Source: Phragmites australis
Lineage: Eukaryota > Streptophyta > Magnoliopsida > Poales > Poaceae
DNA length: 64,000 bases
Reading direction: 5' to 3'
Assembly (NCBI RefSeq): GCF_958298935.1
Contig: NC_084939.1
Coordinates: 6,897,501-6,961,500 of the forward strand
A program made the translations under genes and the position numbers. The notes beneath the pieces were generated by a model. That model searched no databases and was not told where the DNA came from. It was given only the letters and a program-made list of their open reading frames with translations. Positions 11,587-23,300 of the stretch are shown here, piece by piece; the stretch's first letter is position 1; each line of letters starts with the position of its first letter.

Positions 11587-13275
11587 ATCGGTATCAGAAT
11601 CACCTTAGCCCGATTTGGATTATTTTTTTCATGGGTCAGAACCTTTAGGCCCCTATAATGATGTATTAAGTTTAATTAATTAATGTTTTAGTGTTGGTTA
11701 TTGGTGATTAACCTTAATTGGTTTTGGATCCTTGGTAATTGGTCTATTAGATGATTTATTTATGCATAAGGACCTTTGCCAGTTCGGATTCGTGAAATTA
11801 GATAACCTTTGTGTGCATATGTTCATGTATTGGCTATGAGTGACCATACTTAGGCTTAAGAAGCACATTGAGCCCGATTCAATCATATTTATATACGAAT
11901 GTATGTGTCTATGTGCTTTTGCTTTCGTGTTTTAATGATAATTGGCCTGGGATTAGTTGCAATTAAGCCTCACTTAGCTCTGGTTAGTGATAATTTTCTC
12001 AAAAAATAGTGTGTTTTCATGTCAACGTTGATGTTTATGTGATTTTTTTACCTCGGATTGGATGTCTTTGGCTCGGTTTTGGGGCTGGTTAGCTCCATTA
12101 ATAAATTTAAGAAGAAGCTTCACTAGTAATGTTTTCATATTCCTTTATTAGGAGGAATGTTCTTTTAATTTCTTCGTTGGACAATTATGGTTATTAATGT
12201 AAATTTTGAGACAATAAGTGTATCATTAAGTTTAAATTCATAAATTATTAGTCATGCTTCCTCTAAATAAATTTTTGATATCTGTACATGCCTGTGATGT
12301 GAATAATGAGACTTATTCAAAACCGTGGCATTGTTTTTTTGCCACTTTTCCAGGGGGAGAATAGAGTGTCTCATTGAGGAAGAGATTCTCCACCTTTTAA
12401 ACTACTCTAATTCTAACCATTGCATAGTTTGAGGTGGAGCTATTGAGGTTTATCAAATTCCTAACAATGAAGCTTAGCAATTCCCATCTCGTATGAAGAA
12501 CATTAACCCGAATGGCTTAATGATGAATGGAACTTAGTAGAAATTCCCGACGGAGCTGCTTGGCAGATATCAGTTTAACCCAGGACTAGACACTGGAAAG
12601 CTGTTGAGAAAATCCTTCGCTATTTGCAAGGCACTAAGTACTTGATGCTCATGTTTAAGAATTCATTTGCGAGGTGTGTGGATACTAAGAAAAACCACAA
12701 CATGTTACATCCTCAGGCTCGCCAAAGGAGCTATATCGTGGAAAAAGCTTGAAACAGACACTTACAACATCATCATCGATGCAAACTGAGTTTGTAGCAT
12801 GTTATGAGGCTATCGGGCAGGCTGTATGGCTAAAGAACTTTATACCCAGATTAAGAGTGGTAGACAGTATTTAAAACCACTTATGTAACTTTTCTAAGTC
12901 GAGTGGTACTATCAAAGACATCGACATTAAGTATAATGTCATGAAAGGTAGAATCCATGATCAAACTATCAGGGTCAAGCATATAAATACTGAATTAATA
13001 CTTGAGGCGCTGCTCACTAAAGGCTTACAACCCCATAATTACTACGATTATGTTGCCAGCAAGGGGTTATTGGAAAGCCTATGATTCTGGATAAGAGGAC
13101 CATAAAGCAAACCAAATCCCATTAAGCATAATGAATATCCATTTTGAGATAGAGTAGTATGCTATAGGTATTTGGGTTTCAGTGGCATTTCATTAGTCGT
13201 TGTAACACTTTGCCTTGGTATGTTGTTTCATTGAGAGTGGGCTCACGATGTCAGCCTTACGATCAAGGAGGAGAA
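11587..13275 (+). pseudogene. Copia internal remnant: reverse transcriptase/RNase H tail only
   Basis: Most of the polyprotein is gone. From about 12590 the frame reads WKAVEKILRYLQGTKYLMLM, the conserved block between Copia reverse transcriptase and RNase H. After a frame shift, at about 12755-12870, comes KQTLTTSSSMQTEFVACYEA followed by QAVWLKNF, the RNase H core. Sequence from 11600 to 12540 shows no gag or integrase, so an internal deletion is likely. A purine-rich CAAGGAGGAGAA (13264-13275) just before the 3' LTR is the polypurine tract. Multiple stops make it non-functional. Confidence 0.8.
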
Positions 13276-13474
13276 TATTGGATCTTGATCTCGGCCTCCC
13301 TCACGTGAATCAACTGGAGACCGAGTCCTAAGGTGGATTATGTCCCTAATTTACGCACCCTGATCGGGGGTGCAACCACCACATTGACAGTGGTACTGTC
13401 CCATACAATATGATATATATTGACGAGGGGGAGTCCAACGGCGTCATGAATCAATCTCATGAAATTCTTATCCG
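13276..13474 (+). mobile_element. Copia 3' LTR, first part
   Basis: TATTGGATCTTGATCTCGG matches the start of the 5' LTR at 11073. It breaks off at 13474, where a - strand element is inserted, and the LTR resumes at 19740. Confidence 0.85.
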
Positions 13475-14991
13475 TGAAAGAGATCGGTGACATCCTAAGA
13501 GGGGGGTTAATTATGACACTTAAAACTATTCGCAAAAACTTCACTAGATAAACATATATCAATTTAGTATGTCTACTCTACCGTTCAGAAGGTTTGCAAG
13601 CTACAACTAATCCTAGCAAACTACTCTATGAAGGTAAACATGCAAGGATAGATTGCAAGAAGTAAATACAAAAACGTAAAGAAGGTAGAGAGAGCAACCT
13701 TGGTACAAGAGATTTTTATCTTGTAGTATCGATGGCATAAACGCCACCCTAATCCACATTGGAGTAGCCACCTAGGTTGTAGCTCCCGAATGGCAACCAA
13801 TCATGGCCTTTGAGCCACCTAGGCCTCAAGTAGGTTGAGCCACCAAGCCACCAAGGAAATGTCTCACCACATGTATCTCTTCCGGTCACTTGCCTCTGTC
13901 TTCACTTCGGAGCTTGAGCCACAAAGGCATGAGACTCTACGCCCTCGTATAAGAGTCTTACTGTCATTCCACACTAAGTCGGAGGACCCACAAGCTTGAT
14001 CCACCAAGGCCCAAGGTGCCGACAAGTCACCAAGACTCCAAAGGTGTCGGAGTACCACTTGGTACAAGTTAGATCACTTCCTTGATCCTCTCTCTAGGTA
14101 GCAATTTAAGCACTTTGGCGGCTTGGATATCTTCTCAAGTGTCTATGAGCTCCCCTGGACTCCAGCGCACTCAAATGGCCGAGTGAAAGGGTATTTATAA
14201 CCTCAACCCCACGAACTAACCGTTGCTCCAACAAATTATGAACATTGGAAGAACTGGTGTCAATAGTAGTACCAATATCGGACCATCTGGTGTGTACAAT
14301 AGTACAAACTAGCCATTAGAACTCCACTCAAATCTATTTGTGAACACCATATATTTCGATGTAACCTTCAACTCCATCACCAGACTATACGATGTGTATA
14401 CTTGAGCCTGACCAAGCCACTTCTCACTGTTCAATTGTCCGGTGTGTATAGCCTCTCGGATCACCAGACCATTTGGTGTGTACAACTTCTTATACATCTG
14501 AAAACCTTCTGCAAAATCCTCCAGTGAAGCCTCCAGTGTATTCTTCTATTCATTGCTGGACCATCTGGTGAGTTCAAAGCCCTTCTGTACTAAAAAACTT
14601 GCTCTTGGAAAATGCTCTGGTGTGCACTTCTCCATAATACCGAACCATCCGATGTGTTGAACTCTAGAATGTTCTTCTAAGACAAAATATTCCGATGTGC
14701 ACACTTGCTGAGCATCAGACCATCTGGTGTACTCTTATCCTTCTTCTCCTTTGACCTGACAAACACTTTGACGTGTACAATTGCCAGATCACCAGACCAT
14801 CTGGTGAGGTCATTTTCTCTAGGACTTCTTCAATTTAATCAATTTTTCTCCTGGTTGTGGTGGCTTCTTCATATATTGCATCCATGAGACCTATTATGGT
14901 ATACACTTGACAAACATGTTAGTCCCATTGACTATGTTGTCATTAATCACCAAAATCACATACATAGCCTAAGAGGGCCATGTTCGCTACA
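13475..14991 (-). repeat. 3' LTR of the LTR-gag-LTR element
   Basis: At 1517 bp it is close to the 1509-bp solo LTR at 5989-7497, in inverse orientation. It ends (+ strand) in TTCGCTACA, which is TGTAGCGAA when read on the coding strand. Reversed copies of the CACCGGA/TCCGGTG palindrome are scattered between about 14230 and 14800. Confidence 0.88.
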
Positions 14992-15007
14992 ATCTCCCCT
15001 TTTTTGG

Positions 15008-15990
15008 TGATTGATAACAACATAACCAAAGCAGGAGGCAAATACTTAAAATATACCAATTGAAAACCAAAAACCAAATGTAAATGGCACAAGTTTTTAC
15101 CTACTTTCTCGGATGCATGGTAAGAACAACCAATGATAGTAATTGTAAGGGAAAGATCCCATCTTTTTCATACCTTGTTCTTACCTTCGTTTTGTCCCCC
15201 TTTTGTTGTGGCCGCCATGGTGACAATTCTCCCCATATCGCCACTATCTCCCTTAATTGACCAATGCAAGAGCTCCTTCATTTTGTTAATCTTGGTGTCC
15301 CTAGGCATTTTGCTTTCGTGCTTGTTCTTCCCTTAGGCATACCATCTTGCTTTGGTCGCTAAACTTCTCCCCTTTTGTCAACAATCTCAAAAAAGCTACA
15401 AACACATGTTAACTTCAAGGAAAAATGTTAGAGCAAACAGGAGAAAGCTTCATAAATCATAATCCAATAAAATGATACCACTTGTAGGAATGCATATAGA
15501 TTACAATTCATGTCACATAGTATGGTCTAAACTCTCCATATGTGCGTGCATATGATTAGACCCACTTGTGATGAACTATTGTAGGTATGAGACATACTTT
15601 CACACTAAATAATATATCAAGATAGGAAGTTTAAGCCATATTATGCATGAAGGTAGCTTAAATGTACAAATTTTTTGACAATGATACCAATTGAAGCCTT
15701 TACGCATTGCATACCTCAAGGGACTTATAGATTATTCTATGAGACTACAAAAGAAACAACTTGCAACATATGTTAGTCTCAAAATAACAACTATAGGATA
15801 TGCTCCCTCTAAATGTGTGCATACAAGTATCGAATACATGTGAGAGACATGCACTAGTCATTGATAACAATGCAGAATTTATTCTATAGATTGGACTCAT
15901 GGCACATAAAGAAATATTGTTTATAGAAATATTCCATAAAAAGAACCTTTGGATAGGGTATTTGGGTATATGATGATCAAAGTCCTCATC
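15008..15990 (-). other. Non-coding 3' part of the LTR-gag-LTR element
   Basis: This stretch between the gag remnant and the polypurine tract is AT-rich with no conserved frame. Pol would be expected here in a full Copia element, but it is far too short and no motif is present. Confidence 0.6.
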
Positions 15991-18070
15991 AATGCGCCCA
16001 ATCTTGTGTACTTAGCTTTTTGCTTGAACTTTCACTTCATCTTGTGAGTCAAGTCTCCAAATCCCCCGAGCCGACCCGTGGACTTCAAGTCTTCTTCTAA
16101 ACCTAAACCGATTGGAGCCCCTTCATGTTGATGATGACTTCCTTGAGCACCCAAATGAGTTGGTTCCACCTCCAATTGTTTCCCATAACCATGTCTGTAA
16201 CCACCTTGCCATTGTCCTTCTTGAGTTTGTAGTGGTTGCTCTTGGTCTCTATCTTGTAGTTAGGCTTGGTGTAGATGTTGGAGGTCTTGTTTCAGAGATT
16301 CATCACCTTTTTCTTCTCCTTAGTATCTTTCTTGACTTGCTTGCATTGGAAGGACTTATAACCTTCTTGACGACACTTGAAGCATGTCATGGTGGACCCA
16401 TTCGCAGTCTTGTTCACCATGTTATCACGGTTATCTTGAGAGATTGGACATAATTCTTGCCCTTCAATCTTTCTATATCCTTCTTAAGCTTCTCCATTTC
16501 TTGCTTGAGTTCATCATTCTCTTATTCAATTAGATCATTACATGATTCTACAACATTCTCAACATATGTCTCATTGCAAAGAGGTGAGCTAGGTAGATCA
16601 ATCAAATCATCACAAGAAGTAGAAGCATCTACCTTAGGATTAAAATCAAAGAGAGACGTAGATTTCTCCAAATAGACCTTACGTTGAGATTCAATGTCCT
16701 CAAGTTTTGCCTTAAGCTCTTCATGCTTCTTGTTTAGAAATTCAAATTTGCTCAACAATTGTTTATAATTAGAAACAAAAGAAGCATGAATATCATTAAG
16801 GGTATTGAATTTTTTAAGTTATTTTAGCTTGTTTCTTTAAGGCCCTTTGTTGCTCATGATCAATTCAAGCAGTTCTTCATTGCTTACATCGCTCATCAGA
16901 TTCATCATCACTTACATCGCTTTTCATACCTTTGGCCATAAGACACTTGTGTGATGACAACTTCTGTGATGATGACCTTCAGGAAGAGCTTCTCTTAGAG
17001 GAGTGGATGATGAATCTCTCATCACTTGAGTTTGAATCTTCATCTTCACTCACCCATCCTCCTATGCTTGCGAATATTTTGCCTCTTCCCCTTGTCTGCC
17101 TCTTGTTCTTGGTGTTCTTGTCCTTCTTGATAATTAACATTGGATTTGATCCTCTTGATGTTCTTCTCTAATCTTGAGATGAGCTTGGTGATCATGGGAT
17201 CCATTTCTTCATCACTTGAGATGCTTTTGTCATCTTCTTCACCGCTCTCTTCATCTTCATCACCATCATCTTCGCTTGAGCTTTACTCTTGCTCTTGCCT
17301 TCTCATCTTCTCTTTCATGTGTGGGCAAGGAGCTTTCTGGCTTGTGAGGGCAAAGTTCTTGGCATCGGATCAGGATGATCCTTCAACCTTCATGTTCATC
17401 GTCATCTCATGGGTAGTGATCTTGCCGAGAACTTAGCTTGAAGTCATCTTGCTAATATTGTTGTTGTCGTAGATGATGGAGACTATCAACTTGTACTTTG
17501 GAAGAAGAGCTTGAAGTATTCTTCTCACCACTTGATCGTCTCCAATTGGCATCAAATCTAGCTAATTGATCTCATTGACAAGAATATTCAAACGTGAGTA
17601 TATGTCATTAGCACTTTCATGAGTAAGTTGTTTAATGCTATTGAGTTGAGAGACTAGCACATGATATTTCTCATTGCACACATCCTTTGTGCATTCATTT
17701 ATTTCAATGAGACTAGTCTAAATATCATGAGCATTGGTGAGAGAATATACTCGATTAATAAATGCATCAATGCTTAGAGATGAAAAAAGGATACTCTTCG
17801 CTAAAGCATTGAATTGTCTCTACTTGTTTGTTACACATTGCTTCATCCTCTCTTCGGTGACTCTCCAAACATCTAAATCTTTGAGTTAAAAATAACAAGT
17901 CATTAGAATTTTTCAATGGGAGAAATGAGTTCTGTCAAAACATGGAGCACTACTAGTATCCATCACAACTTCAGATGTCACAACTCACTAGGCGGTGAAG
18001 CCTAACCGGTCAAAATGAGAACACGACTCAAATGCCACTTGAATTGGTGTATCTTGTGAAAGGTGTGAGT
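15991..18070 (-). pseudogene. Copia-type gag remnant
   Basis: Reading leftward from the primer site, about 17640-17460 gives SANDIYSRLNILVNEIN, then LMPIGDDQVVRRILQ, a UBN2/Copia-gag signature. Acidic serine-rich sequence follows at about 17290-17200. A coiled-coil-like ORF at 16522-16758 starts MLSKFEFLNKKHEELKAKLE. At about 16395-16350 comes CFKCRQEGYKSFQC, a CCHC zinc knuckle with Tyr in place of His. Gag would form the virus-like particle that packages element RNA. Several stops and frame changes interrupt it, so this copy no longer makes Gag. Confidence 0.75.
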
Positions 18071-18088
18071 CTCGACTCTGATACCAAT

Positions 18089-19734
18089 TGAAAGGGATGA
18101 GCTGGTGATCGGTGTGAGCCATAGCTCTAAGACCAGTTGAAAGGGACCAGTGACATCCTAAGAGGGGGTGAATTAAGACACTTAAAACTATTTGGCTCCA
18201 AAAACTTCACTACATAAATCTATATCAATTTCTATCTAAATGTGCTCTAGGTTCATCTAGTGTTTCTACTATACTGTTTCAAAAGGTTTGCAACATATAG
18301 CCAATCCTAGAAAACTACTCTATGAAGGTAAACATGCAATGATAGATTGCAAGAAGTAAATGCGGAAATGTAATGAAGGTAGACAGAGCAAACTTGGTAC
18401 AATGGATTTTTGTCCCATTGTATCGATGGTATAAACGCCACCCCTAATCCACGTTGGAGCAGCAACCTAGGCTATAGCTCCCGGACGGTACCCGGTCATG
18501 GCCCTTGAGCCACCTAGGCCTCACGTAGGTTGAGCCACCAAGCCACCAAGGCAATATCTCACCACATGCCTCTCTTCCGGTCACTTTCCACCGTCTTCAC
18601 TTCGGAGCTTGAGCCACCAAGGCAAGAGTCTTTGCGTCCCTGTATAAGAGTCTTGCTATCGCTCCACACTAAGTCAGAGGACCAATAAGTTTGAGCCACC
18701 AAGGCCCAAGGTGTCGGCAAGTCACCAAGGCTCCAAAGATGTCGATGTACCACTTGGTACAAGTTAGGATCACTCCTTGATCCTCTCCCTAGGCAGCAAC
18801 ACCTAAAACAACTTTCTTTGGGCCTATTGCTCTAATCACTTCATAATAATGTGCTTAATTTCCTTGGTGATCAAATTAATCACTTTGGTGGCTTGGATAT
18901 CTTCTCAAGTGTCTATAAGTTTCCCTGGACTCCAATACACTCAAATGGCCGATTGAAGGGGTATTTATAACCTTAACCCCGCGAACTAACCGTTGCTCCA
19001 ACAAACTATGAACACCGAATGATTCGATGTCAATAGCAGTACCAACATCGAACCATCTGGTGTGTACAGTAGTACAAACTGTCCATTGTATCTCCACTCA
19101 AATCTATTTGTGAACATTGGATATTCCAATGTAACTTTTAACTCCATCACCGGACTATATGGTGTGTATACTTGAGTCTGACCGAGCTACTTCTCAGTGT
19201 TCAATTGTCCAGTGTGCATAGCCCCTCGGATCACCAGACCATCCGGTGTGTACAACTTCTCACACATCTGAAAATCTTCTGGAAAATCCTCTGGTGAAGC
19301 CTCTGGTGTATTCTTCTCTTCATTGCCAGACCATTCGGTGAGTTCAAAGCTTTTCTGCACTTAAAAACTTGCTCTTGGAAAATGATCTGGTGTGTACTTC
19401 TCCTTAACACAGGACCATGCGTTGTGTTGAACTCTCGAATGTTCATCTAAGACAAAATGCTCTAGTGTGCACACTTCTTGAGCACCAGACTATCCGGTGT
19501 CCTCTTCTCCTTTTTCTCTTTTGAGCTAATAAATACTTCGGCGTGTACAACAACCAGATCATCAGACCATCCGATGAGGTTATTTTTCCTAGGACTTCTT
19601 CAATTCAATCATTCTTTGTCCCGGTTGATGTGGCTTCATCATATATTGCACCCATGAGACCTACTAAGGTATATACTTAACAAACATATTAGTTTTATTG
19701 ACTATATTATCATTAATCACCAAATTCGCATACA
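18089..19734 (-). repeat. 5' LTR of the LTR-gag-LTR element
   Basis: It matches 13475-14991 with scattered substitutions. The extra 49 bp at 18089-18137 repeats the phrase TTGAAAGGGA and looks like a local duplication. The outer end, TTCGCATACA, shows a small deletion relative to the other LTR. Confidence 0.85.
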
Positions 19735-19739
19735 AGCCG

Positions 19740-20053
19740 CCTCTCCCTCACCCTAAACCGTAGACGATCCTAAGTGTAATGTTAGCAGGGTGAAGACCTC
19801 CGTCGCTGCACCATCAACGAGATCTTCATCGGCTTCAACCTTTGCATCACGCTGGCGTTTGCTACATATCGACACTCACGGTGTGCACTACATCAATGAA
19901 TGGTTGCATCTACATCCTCTCTTTGCCCTGAGACATCGCCGATGCCCTGATTGCTTCCCCTAACTCGAGTACACATGTACGCTTCTGCTTTATAGGTATT
20001 CCATTGTTAGGGCTAGGCCTTCATGATTAAATAGTTAAGGATTAGACCTAACA
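19740..20053 (+). mobile_element. Copia 3' LTR, second part
   Basis: CCTCACCCTAAACCGTAGAC onward aligns with 11275-11586 of the 5' LTR and ends GACCTAACA at 20053. It is the continuation of 13276-13474 beyond the inserted - strand element. Confidence 0.85.
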
Positions 20054-20084
20054 TCTTTGTCTAAGTTTGATATCAATATTTGGC

Positions 20085-20356
20085 TGATCACTATGCTGAA
20101 ATGTTTGTGGTAGAGTATTTTTACACATATGGATAGTTTATCATTGTCGGTTCTTGGCTTGAACCGGCAGTGATAAAGTAACTATCATTGTCAGTTCTCG
20201 GTTTGAACCGACAAAGATACTTACTATCACTGTATCAAGATTATGAACTAGTAGTGATAATCCATGATTATTACTGTCATTAAATCACTGTCAGTTCAAA
20301 AACCAGCAGTGATGGTAATTTTAAACTGGCAGTGATGACCTTTTCTGTAGTAGCGA
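20085..20356. mobile_element. Truncated CACTA right end
   Basis: Repeats of the type GGTTTGAACCG and CGGCAGTGATAA lead to a TTTTCTGTAGTAGCG terminus at about 20356, close to the CACTA inverse end. No left end was found. About 80 bp from 20092 (TGTTTGTGGTAGAGT...) also occur at 50248-50310 before another such terminus, so both are copies of one truncated family. Confidence 0.65.
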
Positions 20357-21212
20357 GGGTTTATCTAAATTTTTAATAGATCATACTTATAAACCATTAG
20401 AACAAATTGAAGGATAAATTTTCATTTGTTTACCATATAGGTGCAGGGAAGTAAATACTAATACTGTTTCTTTGTCCTTTTTTAAACAAACGAATAGCAA
20501 GAAATTTACAAGATGTCCGTGTATGTATATATGAGACTTTCGGGTTTGAAAAACACCTGGACAGAAAAAGAAAGTGCAATAATCCTGTTTTACTTTTCTT
20601 TATCTTTTATCAAAATTGCAACACTAGATCTTTCATTGATAATATTTGTAAACGTGTATTAGGAGCGAGGTACCCTTGCAGATGTGCGTCGCTCTGGTAG
20701 TGTGTGTATGTGCGTCGTACATGTAATCGTAAGAAATAGAAAACTTCACGGAAACAATGAGCATTTTGCCAACCCTCGGGCTGGTGCTTGATTTCCTGAA
20801 CATGATATTGCTGACGCCACATTCATGCATCCTCCATCATTTCTCATGAATATGCCGGGAAAATCTACACAGTTACTATTTACCTAGGATATCTTCCATT
20901 TTTTTAGTACCTGTTAATGTCATTCGGGGTATGATGAAAGCAATGAGGCATTAGTCTTTAAAGCATAACCACTAAACTTTCACAGTTGTTCATTTCAAAG
21001 CTACAGCATGGAGAGTGACAAAAGGGGATCAGATCGAAGCCACAAAAGGAAAAGACTACTTGGATGACGTCATCTTCCATTTTCGAAAAATATGTGGTAG
21101 CAGGCATTCCCATCTTAAAGTGCCCATAATCATTTGAAAATAATGTTGATGAAAATGGATACATCTTGATTATGACAAATGGCAATTGACTAATCAAATA
21201 ATCAAGACACAT
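20357..21212. other. No gene seen
   Basis: AT-rich sequence between the Copia flank and the next LTR. Overlapping short ORFs on the - strand (20610-20830 and 20958-21212) show no recognisable domain or codon pattern. Confidence 0.5.
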
Positions 21213-23300
21213 TTTAGAACTGAGAACGGCGATTAGAGGAGGATGAATAGGTGTCTTACCAAATTTTTTCGCATCGGATGGCCTTCTCCTTTTATTTCAC
21301 CCAATGCACCAAAAAAACTCAAGCGGAATTTAAATCTGGAAAGAAGCAAGTTTCAATCAAGAACGCAAATGAAATCATGGCTCTCATGATTGTATATGAA
21401 CCCTAGGTTCTATTGAAATCAATTCCACGAGTCATAGCCACAAAAGATTGCAACTCAAAGGAAGAAATACTTTGATCCAAAAATAATAAACACCGGGGGA
21501 ACAAACTAACTAAGTTGATGATTTAGAGGCAAGGGAATTCAATACCCAATTGTGTATACACGAATTTTATGCATCTAGCAACGAGAAGAATGAATCCAAC
21601 AAGGTGAAAAATTTCAGCATAAGCAGAAAAACAAAAATCACAACTGAAAATCAAAACACTTGCAAACTTGCAAGGAAACCAATAGAGGGAAACTAGAAGG
21701 AGATGAGTATAAGCATGAGAAGAAAATAAACTCCATTACTTCCAAAGGTTAGTCCTATTTTAGACAGATTATAAAGAATTTTTCTCACAAAGCTCTCACC
21801 TAATACATAGGCTAAGCACTCCACTTTCACTCCACTTTCTCTCCTCTAAAACCCTAGCACAAGGCTCTCATATAGGTAGCTCAAGGGGCTCGAGTGGCTG
21901 GTCTAACCTCTCCCATAGCCCTACCCCTATATTTATAGGCGTAGGTTCCTTAACCCTAAGTTTCATAGCTTTTTTCCCAAATACCCATGTCTTATAGAAC
22001 ACTCCTACCTACCACCGAGGGTATTTTGATCCATTTTATTCTCCATTCATCAGACGGCAATAGCGTCTTCATGACTTTGCTTCGCCTCGATGCAAGCTTC
22101 GCGATGATTCCACATGCACTCTACGCTTCCACGGTTTTGAGTCCAAACCGTGAAACTGTCTTGCACGCTTCTCAAAGTGTGACTCCCTACTACATGCTTT
22201 GACCCTAAGCAAGTATCCAGATGTCGACACGTGTACTCTATCTTGTGATCTTGACTGCTGGCAAGTGTCTTCCGCTCCTGATCTCTCGAACCGCCATGTC
22301 ACTTGCACCCATATCCCCTTCGTTTGACTTTGTTAACACACTGTCTTCATCCTTCCTTCCAAGCTTTGCTTGACTTCCATGTTCACAGCAGGGACCACCC
22401 TTAACTCCGCCCGACCTCCTTGATCTTATGGTACCAAGCACCCTGCTTGGCCCCGATCATCTCGTCATCACTCGCCAAGTTGCATCCATCACCTGCACAA
22501 CTTTAGACAAGCAAACACATATCTTGAATTCCATTATAGATTGGTCCATAATCAAAATCATCATCTAAAGCACATCTCAGAGAAATCGTGAACGTTGAAT
22601 TGTCTGGTGTGCTCACCTCCTGAGCGTCGGACCATCCAGTGTGTGCAAACCATCAAGCCAGCAACTTTTGCAACCTCACTGTACTAAATGCTCCGGCTTA
22701 TTCTTTGGTGTGCACACTTCCAATCGCTAGACAATCCGGTGTATGTAACTCCTCCGGACAAGCAATCATGCAACCTCTCTACAAGAATTGCTCTGGCGAA
22801 GCATCCGGCATTCAATACTTCCATTGCCAGATCATCTGCTGTTTAAAGCTTGATTTCCTTTGAAAACTTCTTCTCTACAAGAATTAGTCTGGCATCCACA
22901 AGGGTACATTGCCCGACCATCTTGTGCACTGATCTTCTGAGCTCCACCTCCTAGAACAATCCAGCTTGCTTAATGCCTCATCGCTGGACCATCTGGTGTG
23001 CACAACTTTTTCAGCACCGTACCTTTCGGCACGCGTAAATTTCCTGGGATAGAGACAAAACTCCCAACTCTATTTCTTTCCAACTTTGGTTAGTCATGAT
23101 TATTATTGTAGTATATATACATGATCAAGCAATCCAAAAATCATCGGACCAAATTCGCACAAACTTGTTGATCATTCATCACATATGAACCAAGACACAT
23201 TTCCACTTGGTTTTTCAGTCTCCCCCTTAATGAGTGCATTGACAATCCTCAAGGCACAAAGAATTTGGATTGAACAACACCAACAAGAGAAGCTCATCCA
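21213..23300 (-). mobile_element. 3' LTR of a Sirevirus-like Copia element
   Basis: It aligns with 30244-30285 plus 40800-42859, the split 5' LTR. The + strand start TTTAGAACTGAGAAC pairs with TGTAGGACCGAGAAC at 30244. Similarity continues to ATCCA at 23300 (versus ATCAA at 42859). Degenerate copies of the ACCGGACCATCCGGTG palindrome are scattered from about 22590 to 23030. A second possible inner boundary is 23216, just before TCTCCCCCTTAATGAGTGC, which looks like a reversed polypurine tract. The true LTR edge is therefore uncertain by about 85 bp. ORFs here are not genes. Confidence 0.8.

Larger units (their letters stand above)
13475..19734 (-). mobile_element. LTR-gag-LTR (TR-GAG-like) retrotransposon without pol
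   Basis: A - strand element of about 6.26 kb. Its 3' LTR (13475-14991) and 5' LTR (18089-19734) share sequence throughout. A primer site rc(TGGTATCAGAGTCGAG) lies at 18071-18086 and a C-rich reversed polypurine tract at about 14992-15007. Flanks are ATCCG (13470-13474) and AGCCG (19735-19739), a target duplication with one mismatch. The interior is only 3.1 kb and holds gag remnants but nothing resembling protease, integrase or reverse transcriptase. It would depend on an autonomous Copia partner. The 5' LTR has a 49-bp duplication beside the primer site and a deletion of about 27 bp near its outer end. Confidence 0.85.

Noticed and set aside
16112..17436. + strand ORFs rich in Leu and Ser
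   Set aside because: They are the opposite strand of the gag remnant; the - strand has the UBN2 and zinc-knuckle motifs.
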